Shown piece by piece: positions 1-7,243 of a stretch of 19,947 nt of DNA. The DNA is from Yinghuangia elevatio. GTDB lineage: Bacteria; Actinomycetota; Actinomycetes; Streptomycetales; Streptomycetaceae. The stretch covers positions 1 to 19,947 of the forward strand of contig NZ_JBEZFP010000160.1 in the NCBI RefSeq assembly GCF_040649515.1, written 5' to 3'. The notes beneath the pieces are model-generated. The model was not told the DNA's origin and searched no databases. It saw nothing but the letters and a program-made list of their open reading frames with translations. Every line of letters starts with the position of its first letter. Position 1 is the stretch's first letter. Both the position numbers and the translations under genes were made by a program.

Positions 1-28
1 ATCCGACGCCGCGACCCCGACAACGCCC

Positions 29-44
29 GGCACACCTGTGTGCC
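29..44. promoter_or_regulatory. Inverted repeat near the window edge, upstream of narK
   Basis: Arms GGCACAC and GTGTGCC (29-35 and 38-44) are perfect complements around a 2-nt centre; C28 and G45 extend the pairing to 8 bp. A short T-run (GTTTTCT) follows about 14 nt later. It could be an operator for narK or part of the terminator of a gene left of the window. The loop is too small for a good hairpin, which favours a protein-binding palindrome. Confidence 0.3.
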
Positions 45-114
45 GCCGCCCCGCCCGTTTTCTCACGGCGCCCCCCGGCCGTCATGAACGGAATGTTTCC
101 TCCGGCGCAACGCC

Positions 115-151
115 GTGACGTTCCCGGGAAACACAGGCTTGGCACCGTCAC
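115..151 (+). promoter_or_regulatory. Candidate nitrogen-control region upstream of narK
   Basis: The stretch contains GTGAC (115-119), the 10-bp palindrome TTCCCGGGAA (121-130), GGAAACACA (127-135) and GTCAC (147-151), ending about 55 nt before the narK start. GTGAC and GAAAC are GlnR-type half-sites, but here they are separated by 8 nt instead of the usual 6. The nonamer GGAAACACA recurs exactly upstream of nnaR (13453-13461). Regulatory function is inferred from position and motif sharing only. Confidence 0.35.
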
Positions 152-204
152 AGGCATCCCGACAGTTCGATGCTCCGCCAGGAGCACGCGACGGAGGAGC
201 CTCC

Positions 205-1761
205 ATGGCCACCGCCACTCCACAGGCCGACGCCGCCGACCGACCCAGACTGCGTGCCCTGCTCTCCTTCCGCGGGCGCTACCGCATGCTGCACCTGGCA
301 ACGCTCGCGTTCCTCGCCAGCTTCGTGCTGTGGTTCGACATGGCGCCGTTCATCGACGACATCGGCGAGGAGTTCGGGCTCACCGCGGGCCAGAAGGCCA
401 CCCTCGCGCTGTGCAACATCGCCCTCACCATCCCGGCGCGCACGCTGATCGGCCTGCTGGTCGACCGGTACGGTCCGCGCCGCGTGTACGGGGCGCTGCT
501 CATCTTCGCGGCGATACCGAACACCATCTTCGCGCTGGCGCAGTCCTATTCGATGCTCGTCGTCAGCCGCCTCATGGTCAGCATCGTCGGCGCCGGCTTC
601 GTGGTCGGCATCCGGCTGGTCGCCGAGTGGTTCCCGAGGCGCGAACTGGGCACCGCCGAGGGCTTCTACGGCGGGTGGGGCAACTTCGGGTCGGCCGCCG
701 CGGCGCTCACGCTGCCGGTGTTCGTCGCGGCGTTCGCGGACGGCGAGGGCGCGTGGCGTTGGGGAGTCGGCTTCGCCGGCGTGCTGGCGGCCGGTTACGG
801 CGTGTTCTTCCTGCTGATGGCGCGGGACGTGCCGGAGGGCAAGACGTACCAGCGCGCCGCCCGCAAGCCGGGGTTGCAGGTCACCAGCCGGCCCGCCGTC
901 TTCGGTCTGATGGCCCTTCAGGTGCCGCTGGCGGTGGCGCTCGGGTTCGTCGTCTACCGCCTCAACGCCGACTTCACGGCGAGCACGCCGACCGGCAAGA
1001 AGACGTTCGACGGCGTGATCGGCGACGGTACGGCCGCGGTGTTGTACGCGCTGGTCGCGCTGTGGCTGGCGTACCAGATCTATGCCGTCGTGAAGTCGAA
1101 CCGCGGGGTACTGCGCGGCGAGAAGCCGGAGATGGAGAGTTACCGGCTCTCGGCGGTGGGCCTGCTGGCGGTGGCGTACCTGGTCACGTTCGGCGCCGAA
1201 CTGACCATGGCGGCCTGGCTGCCGAACTTCTTCCGCACGCTGTTCGAGATGGACACCACGACCGCGGCGACCGCCGCGGCGTGCTTCGCGGGCACCAACC
1301 TGGTGACGCGGCCCTTCGGCGGCTGGCTGTCGGACCGCACCGGGCGGCGCAAGCTCACGCTGCTCGGCCTGCTGGCCGGATCGTTCCTCAGCTACCTGGT
1401 CCTGTGGCGCATCGACGCCGGCTGGCCGGTGTGGCAGAGCGTCGGACTCCTCGCCCTCGCCTCGGTGTTCATCCAGGGCGGCAACGGCGCGGTGTACGCC
1501 ATCGTGCCGCAGATCCAGCACCGCCAGTCCGGTCAGATCGCCGGCCTCGTGGGCGCGTACGGCAACGTCGGCGGCGTGCTGTTCACCAGCCTGATCTTCC
1601 TCCAGGTGGTGCCGCAGACGGTGTTCCTGGTGATCGGCATCGCGGCCCTGGTGGCCGGGCTGTGCTGCCTGCTCCTCCCCGGCGTCGGCGAAGTGCGCCG
1701 CGGCGGCACGCCGACGGCCGTGGAGGGTACGGCCGCCCCGGTGCCGGCGGTCACCGGCTGA
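205..1761 (+). CDS. narK: NarK-type nitrate/nitrite transporter (MFS, NNP family)
   Basis: A 518-residue major facilitator protein that would move nitrate and/or nitrite across the cytoplasmic membrane. The ATG at 205 is preceded by GGAGGA at an ideal distance; an in-frame upstream ATG at 115 lacks this signal. Nitrate-signature glycine motifs are visible: GGWGNFGSAAA near residue 156, GGNGAVYAIVP near 426, and GAYGNVGG near 451. A loop-plus-helix insertion (about residues 250-315, containing TPTGKKTFDG and an extra hydrophobic stretch) lies between the two halves of the transporter. It sits about 5 kb from the nitrate and nitrite reductase genes and shares a motif with the nnaR promoter region, so import for assimilation is the likely role. 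Nitrite export or nitrate/nitrite antiport is an alternative that sequence alone cannot exclude. Confidence 0.9.
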   Translation: MATATPQADAADRPRLRALLSFRGRYRMLHLATLAFLASFVLWFDMAPFIDDIGEEFGLTAGQKATLALCNIALTIPARTLIGLLVDRYGPRRVYGALLIFAAIPNTIFALAQSYSMLVVSRLMVSIVGAGFVVGIRLVAEWFPRRELGTAEGFYGGWGNFGSAAAALTLPVFVAAFADGEGAWRWGVGFAGVLAAGYGVFFLLMARDVPEGKTYQRAARKPGLQVTSRPAVFGLMALQVPLAVALGFVVYRLNADFTASTPTGKKTFDGVIGDGTAAVLYALVALWLAYQIYAVVKSNRGVLRGEKPEMESYRLSAVGLLAVAYLVTFGAELTMAAWLPNFFRTLFEMDTTTAATAAACFAGTNLVTRPFGGWLSDRTGRRKLTLLGLLAGSFLSYLVLWRIDAGWPVWQSVGLLALASVFIQGGNGAVYAIVPQIQHRQSGQIAGLVGAYGNVGGVLFTSLIFLQVVPQTVFLVIGIAALVAGLCCLLLPGVGEVRRGGTPTAVEGTAAPVPAVTG

Positions 1762-1808
1762 CGCCCCCGCGCAGGACCCGACACCGGTGCAGGATGTCGG
1801 CGCACACA

Positions 1809-1847
1809 CCGGGGCCCCGACCGCGAGCGATGCGGTCGGGGCCCCGG
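1809..1847. terminator. Strong bidirectional hairpin terminator between narK and the convergent Prim-Pol gene
   Basis: A perfect 16-bp stem (1809-1824 with 1832-1847) encloses a 7-nt loop, GAGCGAT. It lies 48 nt after the narK stop and 44 nt beyond the end of the gene on the other strand, so it can serve both. There is no U-tract, as is common for actinobacterial terminators. Confidence 0.8.
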
Positions 1848-1890
1848 CGGTTGGCGGCTCAGGCGGCGAGGGTCCGCCCGGACCGCCGCG

Positions 1891-2535
1891 TCACGCCTCG
1901 ACCATCGCGCGTCCGCAGGCGTAGGCGATCGGACTGACCAGCTCCCGCGCCTCGGGGAGCCAGCGGTTCGCCTCCGTCGGTTCCCGCGCCCACGTGGCGG
2001 TGCCGCTCGGGCCCATCTGCGACGGCGGCGCCACCACGTAGTCGCCGTCGCCCCGGCACACCAGGTCGATCGCGCTCGCACCCCACCCTGCCCGGCGGAG
2101 CATTTCCGGCATCTTGTCGCGCGCGCCGGGGAGCACGAAGAACTGCATGCGCCGCGTCGACGTCGCGATGACGGGGCCGACGGCGAGGCCGAGACGTTCG
2201 AGACGGGCCAGCGCGAGGCACCCGGCCGGCTCCGGTACGTCGATCACCTCGAACACCCGGCCGGTCGGCAGCAGGATCGCCGAGTCCGGATTCTCCGACC
2301 ACCAGCGCCGGATCATCGCGGGCCCGCTGGCGGCCTGCGCGGCCCAGTCGCGGTGCAGGGGGTGCGCGCCCGGTGCGCTGCACGCGGGATGGCCGCAGCT
2401 GCAACGCCTGCCCGCACCGCCGTCCTCGACGGACGTGCCCGGCACAACGTCCCAGTGGCGGTCCTCCGCGTACCGGACGGCTGTCTCAACGAGCGTGTCG
2501 CGGGCCAGCTGCCGGGCTCCAAGGATCTCTTCCAC
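1891..2535 (-). CDS. Small Prim-Pol-like (bifunctional DNA primase/polymerase N-terminal) protein
   Basis: A 214-residue protein resembling the stand-alone Prim-Pol proteins annotated in many streptomycetes. The chosen start is a GTG (protein begins VEEILGARQLARDT), preceded by GGGAG and GAAGG; the frame stays open about 790 bases further upstream, but that part is Pro/Arg-rich low complexity without homologue character. Visible features are a C-x-C-x4-C cluster with a following His (C45, C47, C52, H58), which may bind metal, a WW segment near 78, and FEVIDVPEPAG around residue 99. In active archaeo-eukaryotic primases the corresponding site carries two acidic residues in a D-x-D/E arrangement. 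Here the second position is proline (D99-V-P101), so catalytic activity is doubtful. No helicase domain is attached. Function is unknown; a regulatory or nucleotide-binding role is as likely as priming. Confidence 0.75.
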   Translation of the reverse strand: MEEILGARQLARDTLVETAVRYAEDRHWDVVPGTSVEDGGAGRRCSCGHPACSAPGAHPLHRDWAAQAASGPAMIRRWWSENPDSAILLPTGRVFEVIDVPEPAGCLALARLERLGLAVGPVIATSTRRMQFFVLPGARDKMPEMLRRAGWGASAIDLVCRGDGDYVVAPPSQMGPSGTATWAREPTEANRWLPEARELVSPIAYACGRAMVEA

Positions 2536-2721
2536 GCCTTCACAACTCCCGGGCGAAGGGTTGGTTACTGGGCACAAGAGCGTTATCGGCGCCCTGGTAC
2601 GAATCTCACCCGAACGGGAAAGCGCGGTGGCGCGCGAACCGGGGAGCGGGCCCACATGCAGGGTGAGAGCGCACGCGGGGCCGCGCGGGGGAACCGCGTA
2701 ACGCCTGACGGGCCCGTGGGT

Positions 2722-2815
2722 GGGTGACCGGGTGGCCGGGTCGCCGGGTGGCCGGGTGACCGAGTGGTCGGGGGCCGAGTGGTCGCGGGGCCGAGCGGTC
2801 GGGGGCCGGGTGGCC
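2722..2815 (+). repeat. Degenerate 8-bp G-rich tandem repeat, about 12 copies
   Basis: Consecutive 8-mers of consensus GGGTGGCC start at 2722, 2730, 2738, 2746 and 2754. Diverged copies (GAGTGGTC, GCGGGGCC, GAGCGGTC and two 7-nt GGGGGCC units) continue to 2815. GGG tracts at 2718, 2722, 2730, 2738, 2746 and 2754 with loops of 1-5 nt match a G-quadruplex pattern on the + strand. On the minus strand the repeat reads as an RPPGDPAT-like peptide, which explains the spurious long open frame upstream of the Prim-Pol start. Confidence 0.8.
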
Positions 2816-3181
2816 GGACCCGAGTGGGTACGGCCGGGCCGTGCCATGCGCGGCCTGGTCCTCTCGTCGGGACCCTGTCTGTCGGGGCGCCCGCGGTGCG
2901 ACGCGGCTGCATGCCTCTCCTTCGTGCGCCCGAACGCCAGGAGCCGGGCTGGGGAGGGAGGGTCCGACGGGACCGACTGCCCACCAGGTTCGCAGCACGG
3001 GCAGGCGACGGCAGCGACAGTCGAGGTGGGGAAGTGATCGGCGGCGGGAGGAGTTCGACGCGGCGGACTGTCCGCCCGACGCCGGGTCGGCGGACGCCGA
3101 CCGGCGCAGTGGGGGCGCACGGCAGCAGCGGCGGGGGCGCAGGGTGCCGCGGGCCTATCCGGGCCTGCGATCGACTGGCTA

Positions 3182-3198
3182 CCGTCCGTTACGGACGG
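3182..3198. promoter_or_regulatory. Perfect 17-bp palindrome upstream of the HTH/TPR regulator
   Basis: CCGTCCGT, a central T, then ACGGACGG: both 8-nt arms are perfect complements. It ends about 100 nt before the regulator start codon and overlaps a TACCGT (3180-3185) that could act as a -10 element. A 1-nt centre argues for a protein-binding operator, not a hairpin. Autoregulation by the downstream gene is one possibility. Confidence 0.45.
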
Positions 3199-3299
3199 CG
3201 TGATGGGTGGACCGGCTTCCCAGCAAAGGGAGTTCGTCGCCCCGCGCAGCGGGGGCCGGCACCACCGGGACTCCGGAGCATTCACGGGAGGGGACTCCG

Positions 3300-4718
3300 A
3301 TGGCCGCACGGTCGCTCGCGACACGCCAGCCGAACGAGCGCCTGGCCTCGCTGATACAAGAGGCCGGATGCTCCAACGCGGGGCTCGCCAGACGCGTCAA
3401 CATGTGCGGCGCCGAGCAGGGCATGGACCTGCGCTACGACAAGACGTCCGTGGCCCGCTGGCTCCGCGGCCAGCAGCCGCGCGGATCGGTGCCGAACCTG
3501 ATTGCCGAGGCACTCGGCCGCAAGCTCGGCCGCCCCGTCACCGTCGACGAGATCGGCATGGCCGACGGCCGGAGCCTCGCGACCAACATCGGCCTCCAGT
3601 TCGCCCCGACGCCCGCCGCCACCGTCGACGTCGTCACCGAGTTGTGGCGCAGCGACGTCAACCGCCGTGACTTCCTGCTGAATTCGTCGGTCGCGGTGGC
3701 CGCCCTCGTGGCCCCCAGCCGCGACTGGCTCATCACCGAGCCGGACACCGCGGTCGCACGGATCGGCGGCCCGCGCGTCGGCGCCTCCGACGTCGAGGCG
3801 GTACGCGCCACCACCGAGATGCTGTCGGTCCTCGACCACCGGTTCGGTGCCGGCCACATCCGACCGGTGGTCGTGCACTACCTCGGGTCGGTGGTGTCCG
3901 GCCTGCTGGGCGGGACGTACTCCGACGACACCGGGCGGGCGCTGTTCGCGGCCGTGTCGCGGCTGACCGAACTGGCCGGGTACATGGCCGTCGACACCGG
4001 ACAGCCCGGACTCGCGCAGCGCTACTACATCCAGGCCCTGCGGCTCGCGCAGGCGGCGGGGGACCGGCCGTACGGCGGCTACGTACTCGCCGCGGGCATG
4101 AGCCACCTCGCCGGGAACCTCGGGAACCCGCGCGAGATAACCCAGTTGGCCCGTGCCGCGCAGGAGGGTTCCAAGTCGGCCGCCACCGGGGAGGGCGCGA
4201 CGGCGACCACGATGGCGATGTTCCACGCCGCGGAGGCGCGCGGGCACGCGCAGTTGGGGGACGTACGCGCCTGCGAGAGTTCGCTCGCGCGCGCCGAGAC
4301 CGCGATGGAGCGGTCCCGGCCGGAGGAGGACCCGATCTGGATCTCCCATTTCGACCGCGCCTACCTCGCCGACGAGTTCGCGCACTGCTACCGCGACCTG
4401 GACCGGCCCCGGCAGGCCGAGGAGGCGGCCCGTGCGGCGCTGGACGGGCACGCGGAGACGCGCGTACGGCGCCGGGCGGTCGACACGCTGCTGCTGGCCA
4501 CCGCCCACCTCCAGCAGAGCCGGCTTGACGAGGCGTGCGCGGTCGCGGGAGACGCCTTGGAGTTGGTGACGCGCCTGCACTCGGCGCGCGGCCAGGAGTA
4601 TCTGCGCGACTTCCAGCGCCGCCTTGTGCCGTACGGATCCGAGCCCGCCGCCCGCGACTTCATGGACGCGGTCCGGGCGGCCCACGAAGGCGAGGACGAG
4701 GAGGTGATCTCGGCCTGA
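3300..4718 (+). CDS. HTH/TPR-type transcriptional regulator of the streptomycete family
   Basis: A 472-residue cytoplasmic protein. The ATG at 3300 follows GGGAGGGG and begins MAARSLATRQPNERLASL. Residues about 10-85 form a helix-turn-helix-like module (LIQEAGCSNAGLARRVN, then KTSVARWLRGQQPRG). Residue 120 onwards carries NRRDFLLNSSVAVAALV, a segment typical of this family that superficially resembles a twin-arginine signal but is internal. The remaining 320 residues are Ala/Leu-rich helical repeats of TPR style (for example QPGLAQRYYIQALRLAQAAG and EAARAALDGHAETRVRRRA). Relatives are annotated as regulators or sporulation-associated proteins in streptomycetes; the ligand and target of this one are unknown. 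It appears monocistronic, bounded by the upstream palindrome and the hairpins at 4852-4941. Confidence 0.8.
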   Translation: MAARSLATRQPNERLASLIQEAGCSNAGLARRVNMCGAEQGMDLRYDKTSVARWLRGQQPRGSVPNLIAEALGRKLGRPVTVDEIGMADGRSLATNIGLQFAPTPAATVDVVTELWRSDVNRRDFLLNSSVAVAALVAPSRDWLITEPDTAVARIGGPRVGASDVEAVRATTEMLSVLDHRFGAGHIRPVVVHYLGSVVSGLLGGTYSDDTGRALFAAVSRLTELAGYMAVDTGQPGLAQRYYIQALRLAQAAGDRPYGGYVLAAGMSHLAGNLGNPREITQLARAAQEGSKSAATGEGATATTMAMFHAAEARGHAQLGDVRACESSLARAETAMERSRPEEDPIWISHFDRAYLADEFAHCYRDLDRPRQAEEAARAALDGHAETRVRRRAVDTLLLATAHLQQSRLDEACAVAGDALELVTRLHSARGQEYLRDFQRRLVPYGSEPAARDFMDAVRAAHEGEDEEVISA

Positions 4719-4851
4719 CGCGCCATCAGATCAACGGCGCCCGTCCACGGCCGCTCCGGGAGGCGGTCGTGTGCGGAAGCTCCTGGGCCCCGCCGCCCCC
4801 TGCCGGGTGCGGCGTGTTCCGACCCGAAGCCCAGGCCGCCTGACGGCCCGC

Positions 4852-4888
4852 GCCCCGTCCCGTGACGCCGCGAAACCGGGACGAGGGC
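4852..4888 (+). terminator. First of two tandem terminator-like hairpins
   Basis: GCCC-CGTCCCG (4852-4862) pairs with CGGGACG-A-GGGC (4877-4888): 11 bp with a single bulged A and a 14-nt loop, about 130 nt after the regulator stop. It could be the primary terminator, backed up by the stronger stem just downstream. Confidence 0.5.
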
Positions 4889-4900
4889 CTGCCGGGCCAC

Positions 4901-4941
4901 GGTGGCTCCCGGCGTCAACGGGGCCGACGCCGGGAGCCACC
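4901..4941 (+). terminator. Second hairpin, perfect 15-bp stem
   Basis: Positions 4901-4915 and 4927-4941 are exact complements around an 11-nt loop. The stem is long, GC-rich and without a U-tract, as expected for an actinobacterial terminator, and lies 12 nt after the first hairpin. It separates the regulator from the membrane-protein gene. Confidence 0.7.
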
Positions 4942-5135
4942 TGCGGCCCCACGGACAACCGCCGGGACACCTGCGCACCCGCCGCCGGGCCGGGGCCGTA
5001 CGACCGTTCCCGCGACCGTGCGCGGCTGCCGGCGACGACCCCGCGGCCACGCCCCGAATGCGGCTGAACGGGCGCGCCGGATGGGCTCTCCGGGTGTCTC
5101 CGGCCGAAACTCGTCGCGCCCGAGCCGAACCGCTG

Positions 5136-5163
5136 TTCGCTTCCTCGGCGTCTCGGCTAGCGT
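5136..5163 (+). promoter_or_regulatory. Candidate promoter for the Pro-rich membrane protein
   Basis: TTCGCT (5136-5141) and TAGCGT (5158-5163) are spaced 16 nt apart, in the relaxed style of streptomycete vegetative promoters. The predicted transcript start would give a leader of roughly 25 nt before the ATG at 5196. The -35 match is weak. Confidence 0.3.
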
Positions 5164-5195
5164 CGAGGGGAACCCACGCGCGAGGAGAGCACGAG

Positions 5196-6503
5196 ATGAG
5201 CGGCAGGCCCGGATCCGGAGCGCCCGGCGAGGAGCCCGGCGCGCCGAAGGACGAAGGACTGTCCATCTTCGGGCCGTTGGAGCTGCCGCGCGACGAATCC
5301 GGGGGGTACCCGGCGTACGACGAATACGACGGTGCCGGCAACCACGGCCAGAACCCCGGCTACGGCGGCGGCTACGGCGACGCGGGCGGCACCCGGATCG
5401 CGACGCCGTCGATGATCGTGCCCCCGGACCCGTCCCAGCCGCCGGCGCCCCCGCCCGGGTACCCCGCCGGCCCGCCGCCGGGATACCCGGCCGCGCCCGC
5501 CGCACACGGCCACCCGGCACCGCAGGCCCCGCAGGGCTGGCCCGGATCGCCCGCGCCGCAATACGGCCCTCCGCAGGGGCCGCCGCACTCGGGCACCCCG
5601 CACTCTGGCCCGCCGCAGTCGGGCGCCCCGCACTCGGGCCCGCCCGCCGACGACCCGTTCGCCTCGCTCTTCAGGCCGGGTCCGTCCGCGGGCCCGGCTC
5701 CCGGCCCGCCGGCCGGTTCCGGATACGCGCAGAGCGGGCCGCCGTACGTCGGCCCGCCGCCGCACGTCTCGGGCCAACCGCAGTACGCGGCACCCGCGAT
5801 GCCCCCGCGCCACCACGAGTCCGCCCCCGGCTCCGGCCCCGGTTCGCCGCCGGGCGCCGCGCGGCGCCGAGTGATCGTCGGGGGCTCCGTCGCCGCGGTC
5901 GCGGTCCTGCTGATCGCGGGGCTCTTCGCGAGCGGCGCGTTCGACGGCGGCGACAAGGCGAAGAACACCGGCGGGGGGTCGGCCGCCCCCACGGCGAGCG
6001 GCGCGGCCGTACCACCCCCGACCACCGCCCCCGCGAGCCCCACCGCAACCGCGAAGTCACAGGCGCAGCAGATGGACGAACTGCTGGACGTCAGCGCCGG
6101 ATCCCGGACCAAGGTCGCGGGCGCGGTGGCGAAGATCGAGCGCTGCGACGACGTCGACACCGCGATCCGCACCCTCGACGACGCGGCCAAGCAGCGCGAC
6201 CAGCAGATCCAGAAGCTGGGCGCGCTCAAGACCGACCAGATCCCGCGTGGCGACGAACTGGTCGAATGGCTGCGCAAGGCGTGGCAGGCCTCCGCCCGTG
6301 CGGACCGGTCGTTCGCGGCGTGGGGCCGGGAAAACGCCAAGGGCGAGTGCGAGGACGGCGACCGCGCCAAGTCCACCGACGACAAGCGCGACGCGAACAA
6401 GGCCAGCGGCGAGGCGACCACGGCGAAGGGCAAGGCCGTCGCCATCTGGAACGAGGCCGCCGAGGCGGCCGGCCTCCAGCCCCGCAAGGCGACCGAGATC
6501 TGA
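5196..6503 (+). CDS. Pro-rich single-pass membrane protein of unknown function
   Basis: A 435-residue protein starting at an ATG with GAGGAGAG 6 nt upstream. Residues 1-30 are acidic and Gly/Ser-rich. About residues 50-220 are a low-complexity Pro/Gly/Ala/Tyr/Gln tail, including a 4-copy pentapeptide repeat (130-149). One hydrophobic helix (about 226-248, VIVGGSVAAVAVLLIAGLF) follows basic RRR, predicting a cytoplasmic Pro-rich N-terminus and an extracytoplasmic C-terminus. A Thr/Pro/Ala linker leads to a helical, charged domain (about 290-435) with two cysteines (IERCDD and KGECEDGD) that could form a disulfide. I do not recognise the C-terminal domain. The layout is common among actinobacterial envelope proteins. 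It is probably monocistronic and converges on the nitrite reductase operon. Confidence 0.75.
   Translation: MSGRPGSGAPGEEPGAPKDEGLSIFGPLELPRDESGGYPAYDEYDGAGNHGQNPGYGGGYGDAGGTRIATPSMIVPPDPSQPPAPPPGYPAGPPPGYPAAPAAHGHPAPQAPQGWPGSPAPQYGPPQGPPHSGTPHSGPPQSGAPHSGPPADDPFASLFRPGPSAGPAPGPPAGSGYAQSGPPYVGPPPHVSGQPQYAAPAMPPRHHESAPGSGPGSPPGAARRRVIVGGSVAAVAVLLIAGLFASGAFDGGDKAKNTGGGSAAPTASGAAVPPPTTAPASPTATAKSQAQQMDELLDVSAGSRTKVAGAVAKIERCDDVDTAIRTLDDAAKQRDQQIQKLGALKTDQIPRGDELVEWLRKAWQASARADRSFAAWGRENAKGECEDGDRAKSTDDKRDANKASGEATTAKGKAVAIWNEAAEAAGLQPRKATEI
5583..5642 (+). repeat. In-frame 15-bp tandem repeat, four copies
   Basis: Four consecutive 15-mers encode PHSGT, PHSGP, PQSGA and PHSGP inside the Pro-rich tail of the membrane protein. 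The length is a multiple of three, so copy number can change without a frameshift. Confidence 0.85.
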
Positions 6504-6537
6504 CCGTCCGGCCCGCAAGGGCAGGGTCACGGCGGGT

Positions 6538-6590
6538 GTTCGAGGCGCGTTCGAAGCGCGGTCGAGGCGGGTTCGAGGCGGGTTCGGGAC
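6538..6590. repeat. 11-bp tandem repeat, nearly five copies
   Basis: Units of consensus GTTCGAGGCGS start at 6538, 6549, 6560, 6571 and 6582; the last is partial. The 11-bp period equals about one helical turn, so all copies face the same side of the DNA. It begins 35 nt after the membrane-protein stop, directly before the terminator. Confidence 0.75.
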
Positions 6591-6603
6591 ACGTTGGACG
6601 AGC

Positions 6604-6644
6604 GTGGGAGCGGGCGCGTACCCCCGTGCCGCGTCCGCTCCCAC
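6604..6644. terminator. Bidirectional terminator hairpin
   Basis: A 15-bp stem (6604-6618 with 6630-6644), perfect except for one G-U wobble, encloses an 11-nt loop. It lies between two convergent genes and can end the membrane-protein transcript and, from the other side, the nasA-nirD operon. Confidence 0.75.
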
Positions 6645-6830
6645 AGCCGTCGCGCGGCACGCGCACCTGCATCCGCGCATGACGCGCGGCCGGGAAGTAC
6701 GCCGCCCCATTGAGGCGTACACCCCGGCCCGTCCCGTCCGCCGCCACGGCAGCCACCGCCACCGCCACCGCGGCCCGTGCCGGCACCGTCCGGACCGCCG
6801 GCGCCGCAACTGCGGCCGCCCGCGAGGCAG

Positions 6831-7241
6831 TCAGCCCACTTCGGCGACCACGGCCGTACGCAGCCGCACTTCGTACACCGGCAGCGACACCGGCTCGTCG
6901 TCCGCGTCCAGGCACAACCCGGTCCGCAGGTCGAACGCCTCCTTGTACATCGGCGACATCACCATCGGCACGCCCTGGCGTGAGCCGAGGATGCCGCGCG
7001 AGATGACGTACGCACCGCTGAACGGATCCCGGTTGCCGACCGCGTACACCGCCCCGTCGTGGTCCGCGAACACCGCCACCTGCTCGCCGTCCACCAGCGC
7101 CGCGACGCCGCGTCCGGGGATCAGGTCGGCCAACCGGCACACCGGCGTCCAGGAGCCGGCCGCGCCGATCTCCACGAGGGTGTCCGGGCCGGCCGCGCGG
7201 GCCGCCCCGGCCCGGGCGCCTTCCTGTCGTTCCGCAGCCAT
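6831..7241 (-). CDS. nirD: Nitrite reductase [NAD(P)H] small subunit NirD
   Basis: A 136-residue Rieske-fold small subunit of the cytoplasmic assimilatory nitrite reductase. The hallmark NirD sequence is present: VYAVGNRDPFSGAYVISRGI, then MVMSPMYKEAFDLRTG and VSLPVYEVRL. The Cys-His pairs that bind the cluster in true Rieske proteins are absent, as is normal for NirD. The ATG at 7241 starts 2 nt after the nirB stop (TGA-CC-ATG), so translation is probably coupled. It is the last gene of the minus-strand operon. Confidence 0.93.
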   Translation of the reverse strand: MAAERQEGARAGAARAAGPDTLVEIGAAGSWTPVCRLADLIPGRGVAALVDGEQVAVFADHDGAVYAVGNRDPFSGAYVISRGILGSRQGVPMVMSPMYKEAFDLRTGLCLDADDEPVSLPVYEVRLRTAVVAEVG

Positions 7242-7243
7242 GG

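Larger units (their letters stand above)
2536..3299. other. Non-coding stretch between divergent genes
   Basis: Between the Prim-Pol-like gene (-) and the HTH/TPR regulator (+). It holds the G-rich 8-bp tandem repeat (2722-2815) and a 17-bp palindrome (3182-3198), annotated separately. Open frames on both strands here are Pro/Arg/Gly-rich, lack ribosome-binding sites and show no domain. I see no RNA gene. Confidence 0.6.
4719..5195. other. Non-coding stretch with two tandem hairpins and a possible promoter
   Basis: Between the HTH/TPR regulator and the Pro-rich membrane protein. It contains two terminator-like hairpins (4852-4941) and a candidate promoter (5136-5163), listed separately. A GTG at 4771 has a plausible GGGAGG, but its frame runs through both hairpins and encodes only Arg/Pro/Ala-rich sequence. 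Confidence 0.6.
6504..6830. other. Non-coding stretch between convergent genes
   Basis: It separates the membrane-protein gene (+) from nirD (-) and holds the 11-bp tandem repeat (6538-6590) and the hairpin at 6604-6644. The remaining ~185 bases are rich in GCCACC and GCCGGC words with only a weak hairpin (6803-6816) near the nirD stop. No gene is supported. Confidence 0.6.

Noticed and set aside
148..1809. Long open frame antisense to narK
   Set aside because: It mirrors the codon bias of narK, is His/Arg/Gln-rich, has no domain and no ribosome-binding site. The sense strand carries clear NNP transporter motifs.
2570..2640. tRNA-like T-arm resemblance (GGTACGAATCTCACC) in the gap upstream of the Prim-Pol gene
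   Set aside because: The T-loop lacks the TTC start, no acceptor or D-arm pairing could be found, and no CCA-compatible 3' end is present.
2722..2815. Possible CRISPR array
   Set aside because: The units are contiguous 8-mers without spacers and no cas genes are near.
3660..3730. Twin-arginine signal (NRRDFLLNSSVAVAALV) in the HTH/TPR regulator
   Set aside because: It is internal (about residue 120), follows a DNA-binding-like domain, and is a normal family feature; export is implausible.
4771..5067. GTG with a well-placed GGGAGG upstream, about 98 codons
   Set aside because: The frame runs through two strong terminator hairpins and encodes only Arg/Pro/Ala-rich low complexity.
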